Source of the DNA: Campylobacter showae
GTDB lineage: Bacteria > Campylobacterota > Campylobacteria > Campylobacterales > Campylobacteraceae
Assembly: GCF_004803815.1 (NCBI RefSeq)
Contig: NZ_CP012544.1
Span: 1,178,001 to 1,242,000 of the forward strand
DNA: 64,000 nucleotides
Direction: 5' to 3'
Shown here: positions 45,458 to 53,840 of the stretch, one piece after another
Position numbering within the stretch: position 1 is the first letter of the stretch
Layout: each line of letters starts with the position of its first letter
Notes under the pieces: model-generated
Databases searched by the model: none
What the model saw: the letters and a program-made list of their open reading frames with translations, nothing else
What the model was told of the DNA's origin: nothing
Position numbers and translations under genes: made by a program

Positions 45458-47305
45458 TCACGCTCTTAAGTCAAGCTTTCTGTAAAATTTACCCCTCTTG
45501 CTTACTTCTATACCATCGCCAAGCTCGTTATTTAAAAACGAAATATTGTATAGATCCTTCGCCGTTAAGGTTTTATTATCCCCCAGATATATCAAAAACT
45601 GTTTTCCATGCTTAGTAGAAAAGGATTTTATAGCGCTAGCTCCTATTTCCTGGAGCGTCTTATATTTACCGTCGGTATCTAGGATGCCTATATTATTAAA
45701 GCTTATAGAGCCAAGCTCGATGTCGCTCATGGCTTTAGTTTCTAAATTTAGGCTTGCCCTTCTGGTTTTATCTCCTAAAAGCTTACCAGTATCTGAGTAT
45801 AGCTCTGTTACCTCTATCTCTCTACCGCTATCAAATTTTAAGGTTATAGATCCGTTATCGTTTAGCTTCATAGCTATTACGCTATCGCTGTCGCTCATCA
45901 TTAAGGCCGCTTTATTCGGGTTAGCCTCAAAGGCTCTTTTTACTTTCTCTAAGTTTTCTGGGCTAAATTCTAGCCTTGTAGCCTTTTGGAATTCATTTTC
46001 CATGGCGATCATGTATGACGACTTGCTACCGTTTAGCCTGCTTATATATTCGTCCGCATTTTCTACGTTATACTCTTTTAGATTTTTTGATAGCCACTCT
46101 ACGTCTTTTGCATGGGCGGTGGATTCTTTTTCGTAGTCTCTATAAAATTTCATAAAACTATCTCTTTGATAGTTTTCATACGAGAAGTCGTCGCTCGTCT
46201 TTTTGCTTGATATGATCGGATTAAATTCACTAAGCTTAAGGTTGCCGTCAAATCCAGCCTTAGCGTAAGCAAAGTTGTTAAATAGGCTATTTTTATTAAA
46301 TACGTTATTGTTTCTTAGGTCTACCCAGCCGTCTTTATCGGCGTATGCATCAAAGAAGTTCTTAATACTATCAGTTTCCGCCTTTTTGTATCTGCTTTCT
46401 GGTGCAAATACGGTGTATGGGTTTTCCTTGTAGTAAAAAATGCGATTATCGATCTTTGAGATGTCGATTTGAGTCTTGCCTTTTTCTTTCAGTTTAGCAT
46501 TTAGATCCTCTATTTGCTTCCGCCTATGGTTTATATCTATATCTTTTTTAATAAACTGCGTCAGATCTATACCGCTGGTTACGTCGCTTAAATTTGCTAT
46601 CTTTTCGTTGCCGTCCTTATCGTATCCTCTGACCTTGAGCTTTGAGAATAGCTTGTCGGAGCTATTTAAAATTCCGTCGCCGTTGCTATCAAAGTTAAAA
46701 AGTATTGCATTTGAGCTAAATTTGCCGATACCTAGCTTGTCGTTATCGCCGTATAGATCTAAAAATACCTCTACGTCGCCGTATTTAGTTTTTAGTATAT
46801 TTTCGCTTGCATAGTCGTTTAGATTGCTTCTGTCTTGACTTAGGATGGTATTTGATTTGCTGCCTTTAAAATATCCGCCGCCGGCAAATTCTTCTATTAC
46901 GGGCGCCCCGGAATCTGGCAAACCGATAGAAAAACAATATCCGTTATTCACCTGCGGTCCTTGAAATCCATTATATCCGTCTTGAGTAACCCTATCCGAG
47001 TTGTCCATATTGGACCACATAGGCAGACTTGCCCTATGAGCGCTTGATCCTCCAAACCCGGTAGAATATCCATTTACATTATCAGTTCCGCCTTTATATA
47101 GATAGGCTTGCGAATTTTGCATTAGTATATCGTTGGCCGTTTCTAAAAGATCGTATTGCCTACTGATATATTCATCCTTACTTATTGCCTCATTGCCCAC
47201 CTTGACTAGCTCTTGTCCGGCGAGTCTAGATGCAGAAGCTTGCATTTGGCCTTGTCTTAATAATGATAAATTTACGTCATAGCCGTTTCTTAACAGAATA
47301 TCCAT
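45458..47305 (-). CDS. Putative flagellum-dependent secreted protein, third cistron
   Basis: A 615-residue protein without a Sec signal peptide. The N-terminal 65 residues (SLLRQGQMQASASRLAG, NEAISKDEYISRQYDLLETAND) are helical and Ser/Gln-rich, as in flagellar export substrates. DFDSNGDGILNSSD-type Ca-binding loop: DSNGDGILNSSD at 206-217, followed by KVRGYDKDGNEK. The rest is charged and repetitive with YADKDGWVDLRNN. The C-terminus is KLDLRA, matching DIKA/DVKA in the two upstream genes. It follows the second cistron after 11 bases with AAAAGGAATTTAAATG. Confidence 0.65.
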   Translation of the reverse strand: MDILLRNGYDVNLSLLRQGQMQASASRLAGQELVKVGNEAISKDEYISRQYDLLETANDILMQNSQAYLYKGGTDNVNGYSTGFGGSSAHRASLPMWSNMDNSDRVTQDGYNGFQGPQVNNGYCFSIGLPDSGAPVIEEFAGGGYFKGSKSNTILSQDRSNLNDYASENILKTKYGDVEVFLDLYGDNDKLGIGKFSSNAILFNFDSNGDGILNSSDKLFSKLKVRGYDKDGNEKIANLSDVTSGIDLTQFIKKDIDINHRRKQIEDLNAKLKEKGKTQIDISKIDNRIFYYKENPYTVFAPESRYKKAETDSIKNFFDAYADKDGWVDLRNNNVFNKNSLFNNFAYAKAGFDGNLKLSEFNPIISSKKTSDDFSYENYQRDSFMKFYRDYEKESTAHAKDVEWLSKNLKEYNVENADEYISRLNGSKSSYMIAMENEFQKATRLEFSPENLEKVKRAFEANPNKAALMMSDSDSVIAMKLNDNGSITLKFDSGREIEVTELYSDTGKLLGDKTRRASLNLETKAMSDIELGSISFNNIGILDTDGKYKTLQEIGASAIKSFSTKHGKQFLIYLGDNKTLTAKDLYNISFLNNELGDGIEVSKRGKFYRKLDLRA

Positions 47306-47316
47306 TTAAATTCCTT

Positions 47317-48417
47317 TTATGCTTTTACATCAAATTTACCTAGCTTTGCTAGTTGATTTAAAATTTCAGTTATATCCGTCCCCTTTTCTCGTTCAGCTGT
47401 CAAGAAATTCTCGAAAAACTCGCGCTTTATATCCTTATAAACATAGGTTTGGCTTTTGCTAACGGCTTGGATAGGTTTAAATTTATTCTCTTCGGGCGTT
47501 TCTTTAGGAGTTTGATCGCTTACTGCACTTTCTTTTAGAGCTATATTTTGCAGCACATCTCCGATACTCTCGCCTTTGTTAAACGCATCTTTTAAGAAAT
47601 TTAAAAACTCTTTTTTAGTTGCTTCGTCTGCGTAACTTACTCTTTTTTCAAGCGACTGATTAAGAGACCTTAGTCTGACTTTTTCGGGCGTTTGATCAAA
47701 ATTTAGCTTTCCATCCTTGAGTGAGATCTTGACGCTTGCGTGATCTCCCAGTATCTTTTCGGCGGCAAATTCGAGCCATTTATCTTTAAATTTATCTATG
47801 TCCATATCGGAGTCGAGCAAGTCGGTGACCTCTCGCAGCATAACAAATCCCGGCATAAATCCGGTTCCTACGCCACCCAAATCCGTGCGAACATCGTCAA
47901 CGTTTAAGTTTTTATATCCAGCTAGCCCCTCGTTCGCCGCTAAAGCTTTAGTACTGTCTATAAATTTTTTTAGCTCGGTAGCTTTTTCTTTGTCGATACT
48001 GGGATCAAGTCCGTTTATTTTGCCCCAGACGCTGATTTTATCGTCCTTAGTGTAGCCGCTTAGCGAAAATATCCTCCTTATGGCTACCGGCTCGTTTGGA
48101 TTTAGACCAAGCTCTTTACGCCAGCTATCTTCAAACTTTTCAAACCCCATTTTTATTCCCAGCCATTTGCTTAAGTTTTTACCCGTTAGCTTCCCTGGAT
48201 CGACATTTTCCGCCCAAATTTTGAGCTGATCTCGGTCTAGTTTTTCTGGATCAAGAGCGTCATAATCAATATGTGCTGTTAAATTCGGCTGTGCGATCGT
48301 CAAATTTAAAGCTTGATTTGCCGTCTCTTTTTCCTCATGCGTCTTTAAATTTTGCCCATGAGAGCTACTAAAATCATAATTTACGTTTGCGTTAAGTCCG
48401 TTTACGCCGCTTATCAT
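47317..48417 (-). CDS. Putative flagellum-dependent secreted protein, second cistron
   Basis: A 366-residue protein without a signal peptide or membrane helix, starting MISGVNGLNANVNYDFSSSHG. The N-terminal 60 residues are Asn/Ser-rich and disordered. A domain at about 95-150 reads RIFSLSGYTKDDKISVWGKINGLDPSIDKEK and matches the GKINGLD domain of the first cistron. Later parts are helical (FLNFLKDAFNKGESIGDVLQNIA). The C-terminus is KFDVKA. The start context AAAAGGATTAATATG is the same as the first cistron's. The shared features support duplication within this operon. Confidence 0.65.
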   Translation of the reverse strand: MISGVNGLNANVNYDFSSSHGQNLKTHEEKETANQALNLTIAQPNLTAHIDYDALDPEKLDRDQLKIWAENVDPGKLTGKNLSKWLGIKMGFEKFEDSWRKELGLNPNEPVAIRRIFSLSGYTKDDKISVWGKINGLDPSIDKEKATELKKFIDSTKALAANEGLAGYKNLNVDDVRTDLGGVGTGFMPGFVMLREVTDLLDSDMDIDKFKDKWLEFAAEKILGDHASVKISLKDGKLNFDQTPEKVRLRSLNQSLEKRVSYADEATKKEFLNFLKDAFNKGESIGDVLQNIALKESAVSDQTPKETPEENKFKPIQAVSKSQTYVYKDIKREFFENFLTAEREKGTDITEILNQLAKLGKFDVKA

Positions 48418-48427
48418 ATTAATCCTT

Positions 48428-49609
48428 TTAAGCCTTTATATCCACGCTCTTAGCGCTAAATTTCATCATCGTCTCAAGTTCTTCTAAATTTTTTCTAGTA
48501 TTTTGCTTTAGCTCTTTGTTGTATTTTCTGTTTTTACCCAGCATCTTTTGCGTTCGCTTTTCTTGCTCGATTAGCTTTTCTAGGCGTTTTTGCGCCTCTT
48601 TCATATCCTCTTGCATTATCTCAAAGAGGCTTTTTGATTCTTTGCCGTCGTCACTGACGTTTATCTCACCGACAAATTTTAAACTCCTTGCAAAATCTAC
48701 GAAATCTTTTAAATCTTGAGGCAATGAATCCACTAAAGATTGCGAGTATTTATCGTATTTATGTCCATGCAAGTCGGTAAAGGCTTTAATTTTTGCTTGG
48801 TACTCTTGTGAGGATATGTTTTTATCTAGCCCGTTAATCTTGCCGTGATAGGTGGTTTCACCTTCTATGGCGTGACTATTTTTGTTTAAAATGCCGACCA
48901 AAAGCCCGCCTTTGGTTATATTGCCGTCTTTATCGGTATATTTGTCTTTTGTAGTATCAAAATACATACCACTGTTTATATCCTCTTTGCCGCCACTGTT
49001 GCTGTTTAATATGTCGGTAGATGGTTTTAAGCTCTTATGCTCTGAGTAGTAACCTATAGTGGAGCTATTATAAAAAGTAGTCGTTATGCTAGTTCGTTCA
49101 TTTCTTTGAAAGCTACTATCGGCTCCCATATAGTCTGATATTTTGCTATGAAGCTTTAATACCTTGAGCGTTTTATTATCGTATTCGTATCCTTGAGGCA
49201 ATTTGGCAAGGTCTTCTTTGTTAAAACTTTCTTTGGAATTTAAAACGTCCTCACCGACTACTTGGGAGAGAATTTTATATGCATTGCCGACTGTTTTGGC
49301 TATATCTATGTTTTTAAAATCGGCTTTTAAAATGCCCGAGTTAGTATTTACGTTCACGAGCGATTTTAAGGTATCTGAGTGGATTTTGTAATCCTTTGGG
49401 ATACCTGCGGCTTCGTTAAATTCGGACGTAAAATATCCGTTCTCATCGACTTTATAGCCTAAAACTTCGTTAAATTTGTGCTCGACCGTATCCGGCTGCG
49501 AGATTTCATTTTGTTTTAAAATCTCAGTTTTTGAGCCATGCTTAACATTTACGTTTAGGGAAAAACTTTGTCTAGAAAAAGCGGAATAGTTGTTAAGAGC
49601 GTTTATCAT
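48428..49609 (-). CDS. Putative flagellum-dependent secreted protein, first cistron
   Basis: A 393-residue protein starting MINALNNYSAFSRQSFSLNVN, with no Sec signal. Middle segment: YTDKDGNITKGGLL (EF-hand-like Asp/Asn loop, about 232-245), then GETTYHGKINGLDKNISSQEYQ (about 257-278), shared with the second cistron. A coiled-coil region (MQEDMKEAQKRLEKLIEQEKRTQ) precedes the end SVDIKA. A near-perfect sigma-28 promoter lies 29 bases upstream. I believe it resembles the Cj0814 family of flagellar-dependent secreted proteins, but I cannot check this here. Confidence 0.65.
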   Translation of the reverse strand: MINALNNYSAFSRQSFSLNVNVKHGSKTEILKQNEISQPDTVEHKFNEVLGYKVDENGYFTSEFNEAAGIPKDYKIHSDTLKSLVNVNTNSGILKADFKNIDIAKTVGNAYKILSQVVGEDVLNSKESFNKEDLAKLPQGYEYDNKTLKVLKLHSKISDYMGADSSFQRNERTSITTTFYNSSTIGYYSEHKSLKPSTDILNSNSGGKEDINSGMYFDTTKDKYTDKDGNITKGGLLVGILNKNSHAIEGETTYHGKINGLDKNISSQEYQAKIKAFTDLHGHKYDKYSQSLVDSLPQDLKDFVDFARSLKFVGEINVSDDGKESKSLFEIMQEDMKEAQKRLEKLIEQEKRTQKMLGKNRKYNKELKQNTRKNLEELETMMKFSAKSVDIKA

Positions 49610-49637
49610 ATTAATCCTTTAAAACGAGTTTTAAACT

Positions 49638-49664
49638 ATATCGGTAAATTTGAGAAAAAATTTA
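49638..49664 (-). promoter_or_regulatory. Sigma-28 (FliA) promoter of the secreted-protein operon
   Basis: On the minus strand TAAATTTT, an 11-base spacer and ACCGATAT: compare the sigma-28 consensus TAAAGTTT-N11-GCCGATAA. The -10 end is 29 bases from the ATG at 49609. Confidence 0.75.
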
Positions 49665-49794
49665 GGGTAAAGATAAGAAAGGCTATCAAATTTAACCCCG
49701 TTTCAAGAGCTAAATTTTATCCAAATTTGACGGATTGCTAAATTTTAACAAATAATTAGCGGAAGTATTTTAAGATAGATTTAAATGCTGCGAC

Positions 49795-49878
49795 GAAAAT
49801 TTTATCCCAAGACTGGCATGTAGTCTATCACAGGGCAAAATTTTCTAGCTCATTTAAAGACGCTTAAAAGATATCGCA
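49795..49878 (-). repeat. Dispersed 3'-proximal structured element, copy 5
   Basis: It lies six bases beyond the stop of the exporter gene (49885). GAAAATTTT/AAAATTTTC arms with CCC/GGG enclose GACTGGCATGTAGTC, itself a hairpin. The gene-side end GATATCTTTTAAGCG-type sequence matches the 33-bp repeat at 28991-29030. Confidence 0.55.
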
Positions 49879-49884
49879 CAAATT

Positions 49885-50412
49885 TTACTTTTCGCTGGAC
49901 TTTTTTGTCGCCAGATCGCATTTGGCGCCGCGAGTAATCATCAAGGACTGATCGTAAAATAAAATAAGCACCACAGAAACACCCACGCCAAGAGCTAGCG
50001 AGACCGTCGTAGTCGTGATCGCGTTATCGAAAAATATGATTAGGTATTCATTTTTCTTAGCGATATCAGGCTCGTTTAAAAATGAAAATAGCGCCAAAAT
50101 GCCTTTATACGCGTAAACTCCGGGCACCATCGGCAAAAGCGCGGGAAACGCGATGATCTCGGCCGGCACTTTGAGCCGTTTGGCAAAGAGCATACCTAAA
50201 ATTCCGCTTAAAAAAGAGACTATGAGAGTGGCGACGCTGATGTTAAAAAATCCCATCTGCATGATCCAAAAGCGGCTGGCGTGCGCAAATGCCGCAAGTA
50301 GCGCGCAAAATGCGAGAGTCCTTTTAGGCGGAGAGCTAGCATAGGCAAAGCCAAGCCCCGCCACCGCCGCAAAAGCGCCGTCTATGAGCGTATCGGTCAA
50401 AAGCTCAAACAT
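49885..50412 (-). CDS. ThrE-type exporter, small subunit (DUF3815)
   Basis: A 175-residue membrane protein starting at ATG 50412 (GGAG seven bases upstream), overlapping the partner gene by eight bases; an earlier ATG lacks a ribosome site. Five helices are visible, for example GAFAAVAGLGFAYAS, ISVATLIVSFLSGILGMLFAK, and PALLPMVPGVYAYKGILALF with the conserved Pro-Gly-x-x-x-Tyr turn. With the DUF1212 partner it forms a split ThrE-family threonine/serine exporter. The substrate is by family. Confidence 0.85.
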   Translation of the reverse strand: MFELLTDTLIDGAFAAVAGLGFAYASSPPKRTLAFCALLAAFAHASRFWIMQMGFFNISVATLIVSFLSGILGMLFAKRLKVPAEIIAFPALLPMVPGVYAYKGILALFSFLNEPDIAKKNEYLIIFFDNAITTTTVSLALGVGVSVVLILFYDQSLMITRGAKCDLATKKSSEK

Positions 50413-51187
50413 GTAAAATCTCCGCGCTGCTAAGCGAGAGCGTGATATAGACACCCACTGCGATGCAAAGTATCAAGATGCCCGTACTCACGGCTCTGCT
50501 GATGCCCACTAGCGTGTTGTCATTTATGATATCAAAGACCGAGTTTATGAGAAAAACGCCCGGCATCAAAAAGAGTATCGACGAGCCGATCGCGACGTCG
50601 CTAGTGTGCGTAAAGCCGTAAAATACGCCAAGATAGGCGATAAAAGAGACCACGAACGAGACCAAAACGTACTGGATTTTTAAATTTACGCCCATTTTAG
50701 CAAGCGCAAATTTGAGGCTATAGCCAACGAGCGTCGCGAAAAATACGCATACGACCGAGCCCATATCGCCGCCAAAAAGCTTGCAAAAAGCCGCATTTGC
50801 AAGGCTGATCAAAATAAGCGAGCTAGCAAATTTATTTGCGCCTATGCGCATGACGCCATCAAACTGCTCTTTGGCCTCGTCTAGGCTCAAATTTTCATCC
50901 AAGATCCGCCAGCTAAGCGACGAAAGCTCGGAAATGCGGTTAAAGCTCACCTGCCCTAGCGGGATCTTTTTCACGTAGGTTCGGCGCAGGGAGTTGTCGG
51001 CCGAGTCCATGACGCTAATGGTAAAATACTTCACGAAAATCGTCACGCTAACGTCGTAGCCGTAGCGCCTAGCCACGCGGTCTACGCACTTTTCGACGCG
51101 CGCGGTATAGGTGCCAGCACTCACCATCGCGCTCGTGTAGTCAGAGAGAAAATCAGTTAAAATTTGGATGTCTGGCTTCGCGCTCAT
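50405..51187 (-). CDS. ThrE-type exporter, large subunit (DUF1212)
   Basis: A 260-residue protein with a soluble N-terminal domain (LSDYTSAMVSAGTYTARVEKCVDRVARRYG, a pattern typical of DUF1212) and five C-terminal helices including LFLMPGVFLINSVFDIINDNTLVGISR, the conserved Pro-Gly motif. It pairs with the small subunit just downstream. It overlaps the DUF4149 gene by four bases, so three genes are coupled. It probably exports Thr or Ser, or in some organisms a dicarboxylate. Confidence 0.85.
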   Translation of the reverse strand: MSAKPDIQILTDFLSDYTSAMVSAGTYTARVEKCVDRVARRYGYDVSVTIFVKYFTISVMDSADNSLRRTYVKKIPLGQVSFNRISELSSLSWRILDENLSLDEAKEQFDGVMRIGANKFASSLILISLANAAFCKLFGGDMGSVVCVFFATLVGYSLKFALAKMGVNLKIQYVLVSFVVSFIAYLGVFYGFTHTSDVAIGSSILFLMPGVFLINSVFDIINDNTLVGISRAVSTGILILCIAVGVYITLSLSSAEILHV

Positions 51188-51651
51188 TTTTGGGCGGTTT
51201 TAAATTTGATAAAAAACAAAGCAAGCTGCGCAAACAGCATCAGCTTCATCGTCCACTCGCTAGCCGCGTGCATCTGAGCAAACTCGGCCGTCTGCGTCGC
51301 CGCCTCGCCCGCAGCCTGCGCGTCCATGACGAAAGGCGTGAAGTAAAACACAAACGAGAGCGCGAGGGCTAAATTTATCGCGCAGAGCATACCCATGCTA
51401 AATTTAGCAGCGAATTTGACGCTGGATCTAAACGAAACAAGCTCAAAAAGCCCGATCAGGACGCTAACGGCTAGCAAGGCGTAGTTAAATTTAACAAATA
51501 TCGTAGCCATCAGTTTGCCGCTTTGAAACTGCGTGAGTACGCCCTCGCCAAGTATGCTCTGCGGATAAAAAATCGTCGGCGCAACCAGAGCGCCCAGGGT
51601 TAGCTCCGCGCCGATGAGCGCGCCAAGAAGTAAAAAATAAACGCTTTTCAT
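51184..51651 (-). CDS. DUF4149-type membrane protein
   Basis: A 155-residue four-helix membrane protein: SVYFLLLGALIGAELTLGALVAPTIF, then FVKFNYALLAVSVLIGLFELVSF, FSMGMLCAINLALALSFVFYF and MKLMLFAQLALFFIKF. GALVAPTIFYP at the end of helix 1 is typical of the DUF4149/TMEM205-like family. No function is known. It is the first gene of the unit with the ThrE-type pair. AAGGAAAATC precedes the start. Confidence 0.7.
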   Translation of the reverse strand: MKSVYFLLLGALIGAELTLGALVAPTIFYPQSILGEGVLTQFQSGKLMATIFVKFNYALLAVSVLIGLFELVSFRSSVKFAAKFSMGMLCAINLALALSFVFYFTPFVMDAQAAGEAATQTAEFAQMHAASEWTMKLMLFAQLALFFIKFKTAQK

Positions 51652-51806
51652 GATTTTCCTTTTTTTGATTTACTGCACGCATTTTAGGGTTAGGGCGTTT
51701 AAATTTGGCTAAATTTGAGTTAGAGGGACGTAAATTTGCTAGCCCAAAATTTGACGCAAGCTCGGTCAAATTTGGTTTATCGCAAAAGCCCAAACCGCGC
51801 GTAAAT

Positions 51807-52640
51807 TTAAAAATTCACAAATATATTTTTAGCGACGAATCCGCGGTCAAATCCGGCTAAATCCCTATAAAACTCCGCCTCAAAGCCATTAAATTTAAGC
51901 GCGTTTTGCATGCTTTCTCGCTGATCGTAGCCCATCTCGCAGGCTAGGTATTTTACGCCGCGATTTTTAGCGACGAGGACTATGTTTTTTAAGATCTCGT
52001 CGCCAGCCGCGCCGCCAAACAGCGCCTCGTGCGGCTCGTTTAGCACGAATTTATCAAGCTCGTAGTCCCGCGCGATATAAGGCGGGTTTGAAACTAGCAG
52101 ATCAAACCGTCCGTAAATTTGATCCAGATACGCGCATTTTACGAACTTAATCCTACCCTCTACGCCAAATTTCGCGGCGTTCTCGCGAGCTAAATTTAAC
52201 GCATCGTCGCTGATATCTGAGGCTATGATTTTGGCGTTTGAGTTTAGAGCGAGGCAGATGCTGATTATCCCGCTTCCGGTTCCGATCTCGGCTACTAGGG
52301 GCGGTTCGTTTCTCGCTGGTAAATTTGATAAGATCTCGAGCGATTTTTCGACTAAAATTTCAGTCTCCGGGCGCGGGATCAAGACGCCCTTTTTTACGTT
52401 AAATGTAAGTCCGTAAAAGCCCGCCTCGCCCGTGATATATTCTAGCGGCTCGTAGTTTTCATACCTTTTAACTAGGGCAAAATAGCCGCTCTCATCAAAT
52501 TCTTTTTTTTGATTTAAAAATATCCATTCAATGCTTACATCAAGATAGTTCATAAGCAAAATTTTAGCCACTCTGCTTGGATTTTGGCAAAGTGAGCTTA
52601 GTCTTAAACTAGCCTCTTTAAGAGCCTCTTCAATTTTCAT
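51807..52640 (-). CDS. prmC: Release factor glutamine methyltransferase PrmC (HemK)
   Basis: A 277-residue SAM-dependent methyltransferase that methylates the GGQ glutamine of peptide release factors. VAEIGTGSGIISICLAL (about 112-128) is the SAM site and LVSNPPYIARDYELD (about 182) holds the catalytic NPPY. The helical N-terminal domain is present, with VLIPRPETEILVE. It overlaps the M48 gene by 11 bases at its start. Confidence 0.95.
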   Translation of the reverse strand: MKIEEALKEASLRLSSLCQNPSRVAKILLMNYLDVSIEWIFLNQKKEFDESGYFALVKRYENYEPLEYITGEAGFYGLTFNVKKGVLIPRPETEILVEKSLEILSNLPARNEPPLVAEIGTGSGIISICLALNSNAKIIASDISDDALNLARENAAKFGVEGRIKFVKCAYLDQIYGRFDLLVSNPPYIARDYELDKFVLNEPHEALFGGAAGDEILKNIVLVAKNRGVKYLACEMGYDQRESMQNALKFNGFEAEFYRDLAGFDRGFVAKNIFVNF

Positions 52641-53832
52641 TTTCTAGCTCGTTTATACGCTCAAAGAGGCTTGGGTGCGAATGATAGACGAACGCATAGA
52701 GCTGATGAGCCTTCGGGAAGGCCTTGTTTTCGCTGCCTAGCTTTTTTAGCGCGCTTATCATGTCGGCTTTGTTTGAGACCTCGCCAGCGAATCTATCGGC
52801 GCCAAATTCGTTCGCGCGGCTAAAATACGAGCTCACCGGCGAAAATAAAAATCCGAAAATCGGCGAAAAAAGCAGCAAAAATACGATCGTTCCGCCGCCT
52901 CCGCTATGAAGCCCAAGCGCTTGATACGCCGCGTCGGGGATGTTGCCGAATATAAAAAACATCGCAAAAAGCATAATCGCGCTTAGGGCGATCATTTTTA
53001 GGATATCTTTGTGCTTAAAGTGCCCGAGTTCATGCCCCAAAACGGCGATTATCTCGGCAAGACTTAGTTTTTTAACTAGCGTGTCGAAAAGCACCACGCG
53101 CTTAGTCGCGCCAAGGCCGCCAAAATAGGCGTTTAGACGGTTATCGCGCTTACTGGCGTCTATCGTAAAAACGCCGCTACTTTTAAACCCGCACTGCGCT
53201 AAAAGCCCTTCTATACGGCTTTTTAGCTCGCCCTCTTCTAGCGGCTGCATTTTGTTAAAGATAGGCGCGATGAGCGTCGGATAGATGAGATTTATCACGA
53301 GCGCGACGCCAAAGCTCAGCAAAAACGCCCAAAACCACCAAAAATCGCCCAAAAATCTAATGCAAAGCAGCACCAGCCATACAAACAGCGTGCCAAACAC
53401 TAGCGTTAGCGCGAGCGTTTTAAGTAGATCAAGCGCGAAAATTTTGGGCGTTACGTTTGAAAAGCCGAGCTTTTTATCTTTGACGAAGGTTTCATAGATA
53501 TTTAGCGGTAGCTCCAGTAGCGACGATATGATCAAAAAGCTCATCACAAAGATGATATGATCTCTCAGTTCTCCCGTTTTATAGGCGCTTTCATACATCT
53601 CGCCAAGCCCCCAACACGTCCACATCACAAATATCGCGGCGTGATAAAAAAGGCTTGCTATCTCAAATTTTTGATTCGTTATCGCTGCGGCGGCGGCGGT
53701 TTCGTATTCATTCTGCTCTAGCACGACGGCAGGCTTTTTAGCCTCTGCGCGGATGAAGTTTATCTGTAAAATCGCCAAAGCCGCCTTTACAGCAACGTAA
53801 AAAAAGTAAACCCCAAGCAAAAAATAAAACAT
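52630..53832 (-). CDS. M48-family membrane zinc protease (Ste24-like)
   Basis: A 400-residue integral-membrane metalloprotease. The zinc motif is AVLGHELGHFKHKD (HELGH, about 268) with the third ligand in RANEFGADRFAG (about 343). Helices flank the catalytic domain and the N-terminal domain (Peptidase_M48_N) has KKLGFSNVTPKIFALDLLK. It resembles the CAAX-prenyl-protease / Ste24 subgroup; in bacteria it is probably a membrane quality-control protease. AAGGAAAG precedes the start. Confidence 0.9.
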   Translation of the reverse strand: MFYFLLGVYFFYVAVKAALAILQINFIRAEAKKPAVVLEQNEYETAAAAAITNQKFEIASLFYHAAIFVMWTCWGLGEMYESAYKTGELRDHIIFVMSFLIISSLLELPLNIYETFVKDKKLGFSNVTPKIFALDLLKTLALTLVFGTLFVWLVLLCIRFLGDFWWFWAFLLSFGVALVINLIYPTLIAPIFNKMQPLEEGELKSRIEGLLAQCGFKSSGVFTIDASKRDNRLNAYFGGLGATKRVVLFDTLVKKLSLAEIIAVLGHELGHFKHKDILKMIALSAIMLFAMFFIFGNIPDAAYQALGLHSGGGGTIVFLLLFSPIFGFLFSPVSSYFSRANEFGADRFAGEVSNKADMISALKKLGSENKAFPKAHQLYAFVYHSHPSLFERINELENEN

Positions 53833-53840
53833 ATCTTTCC

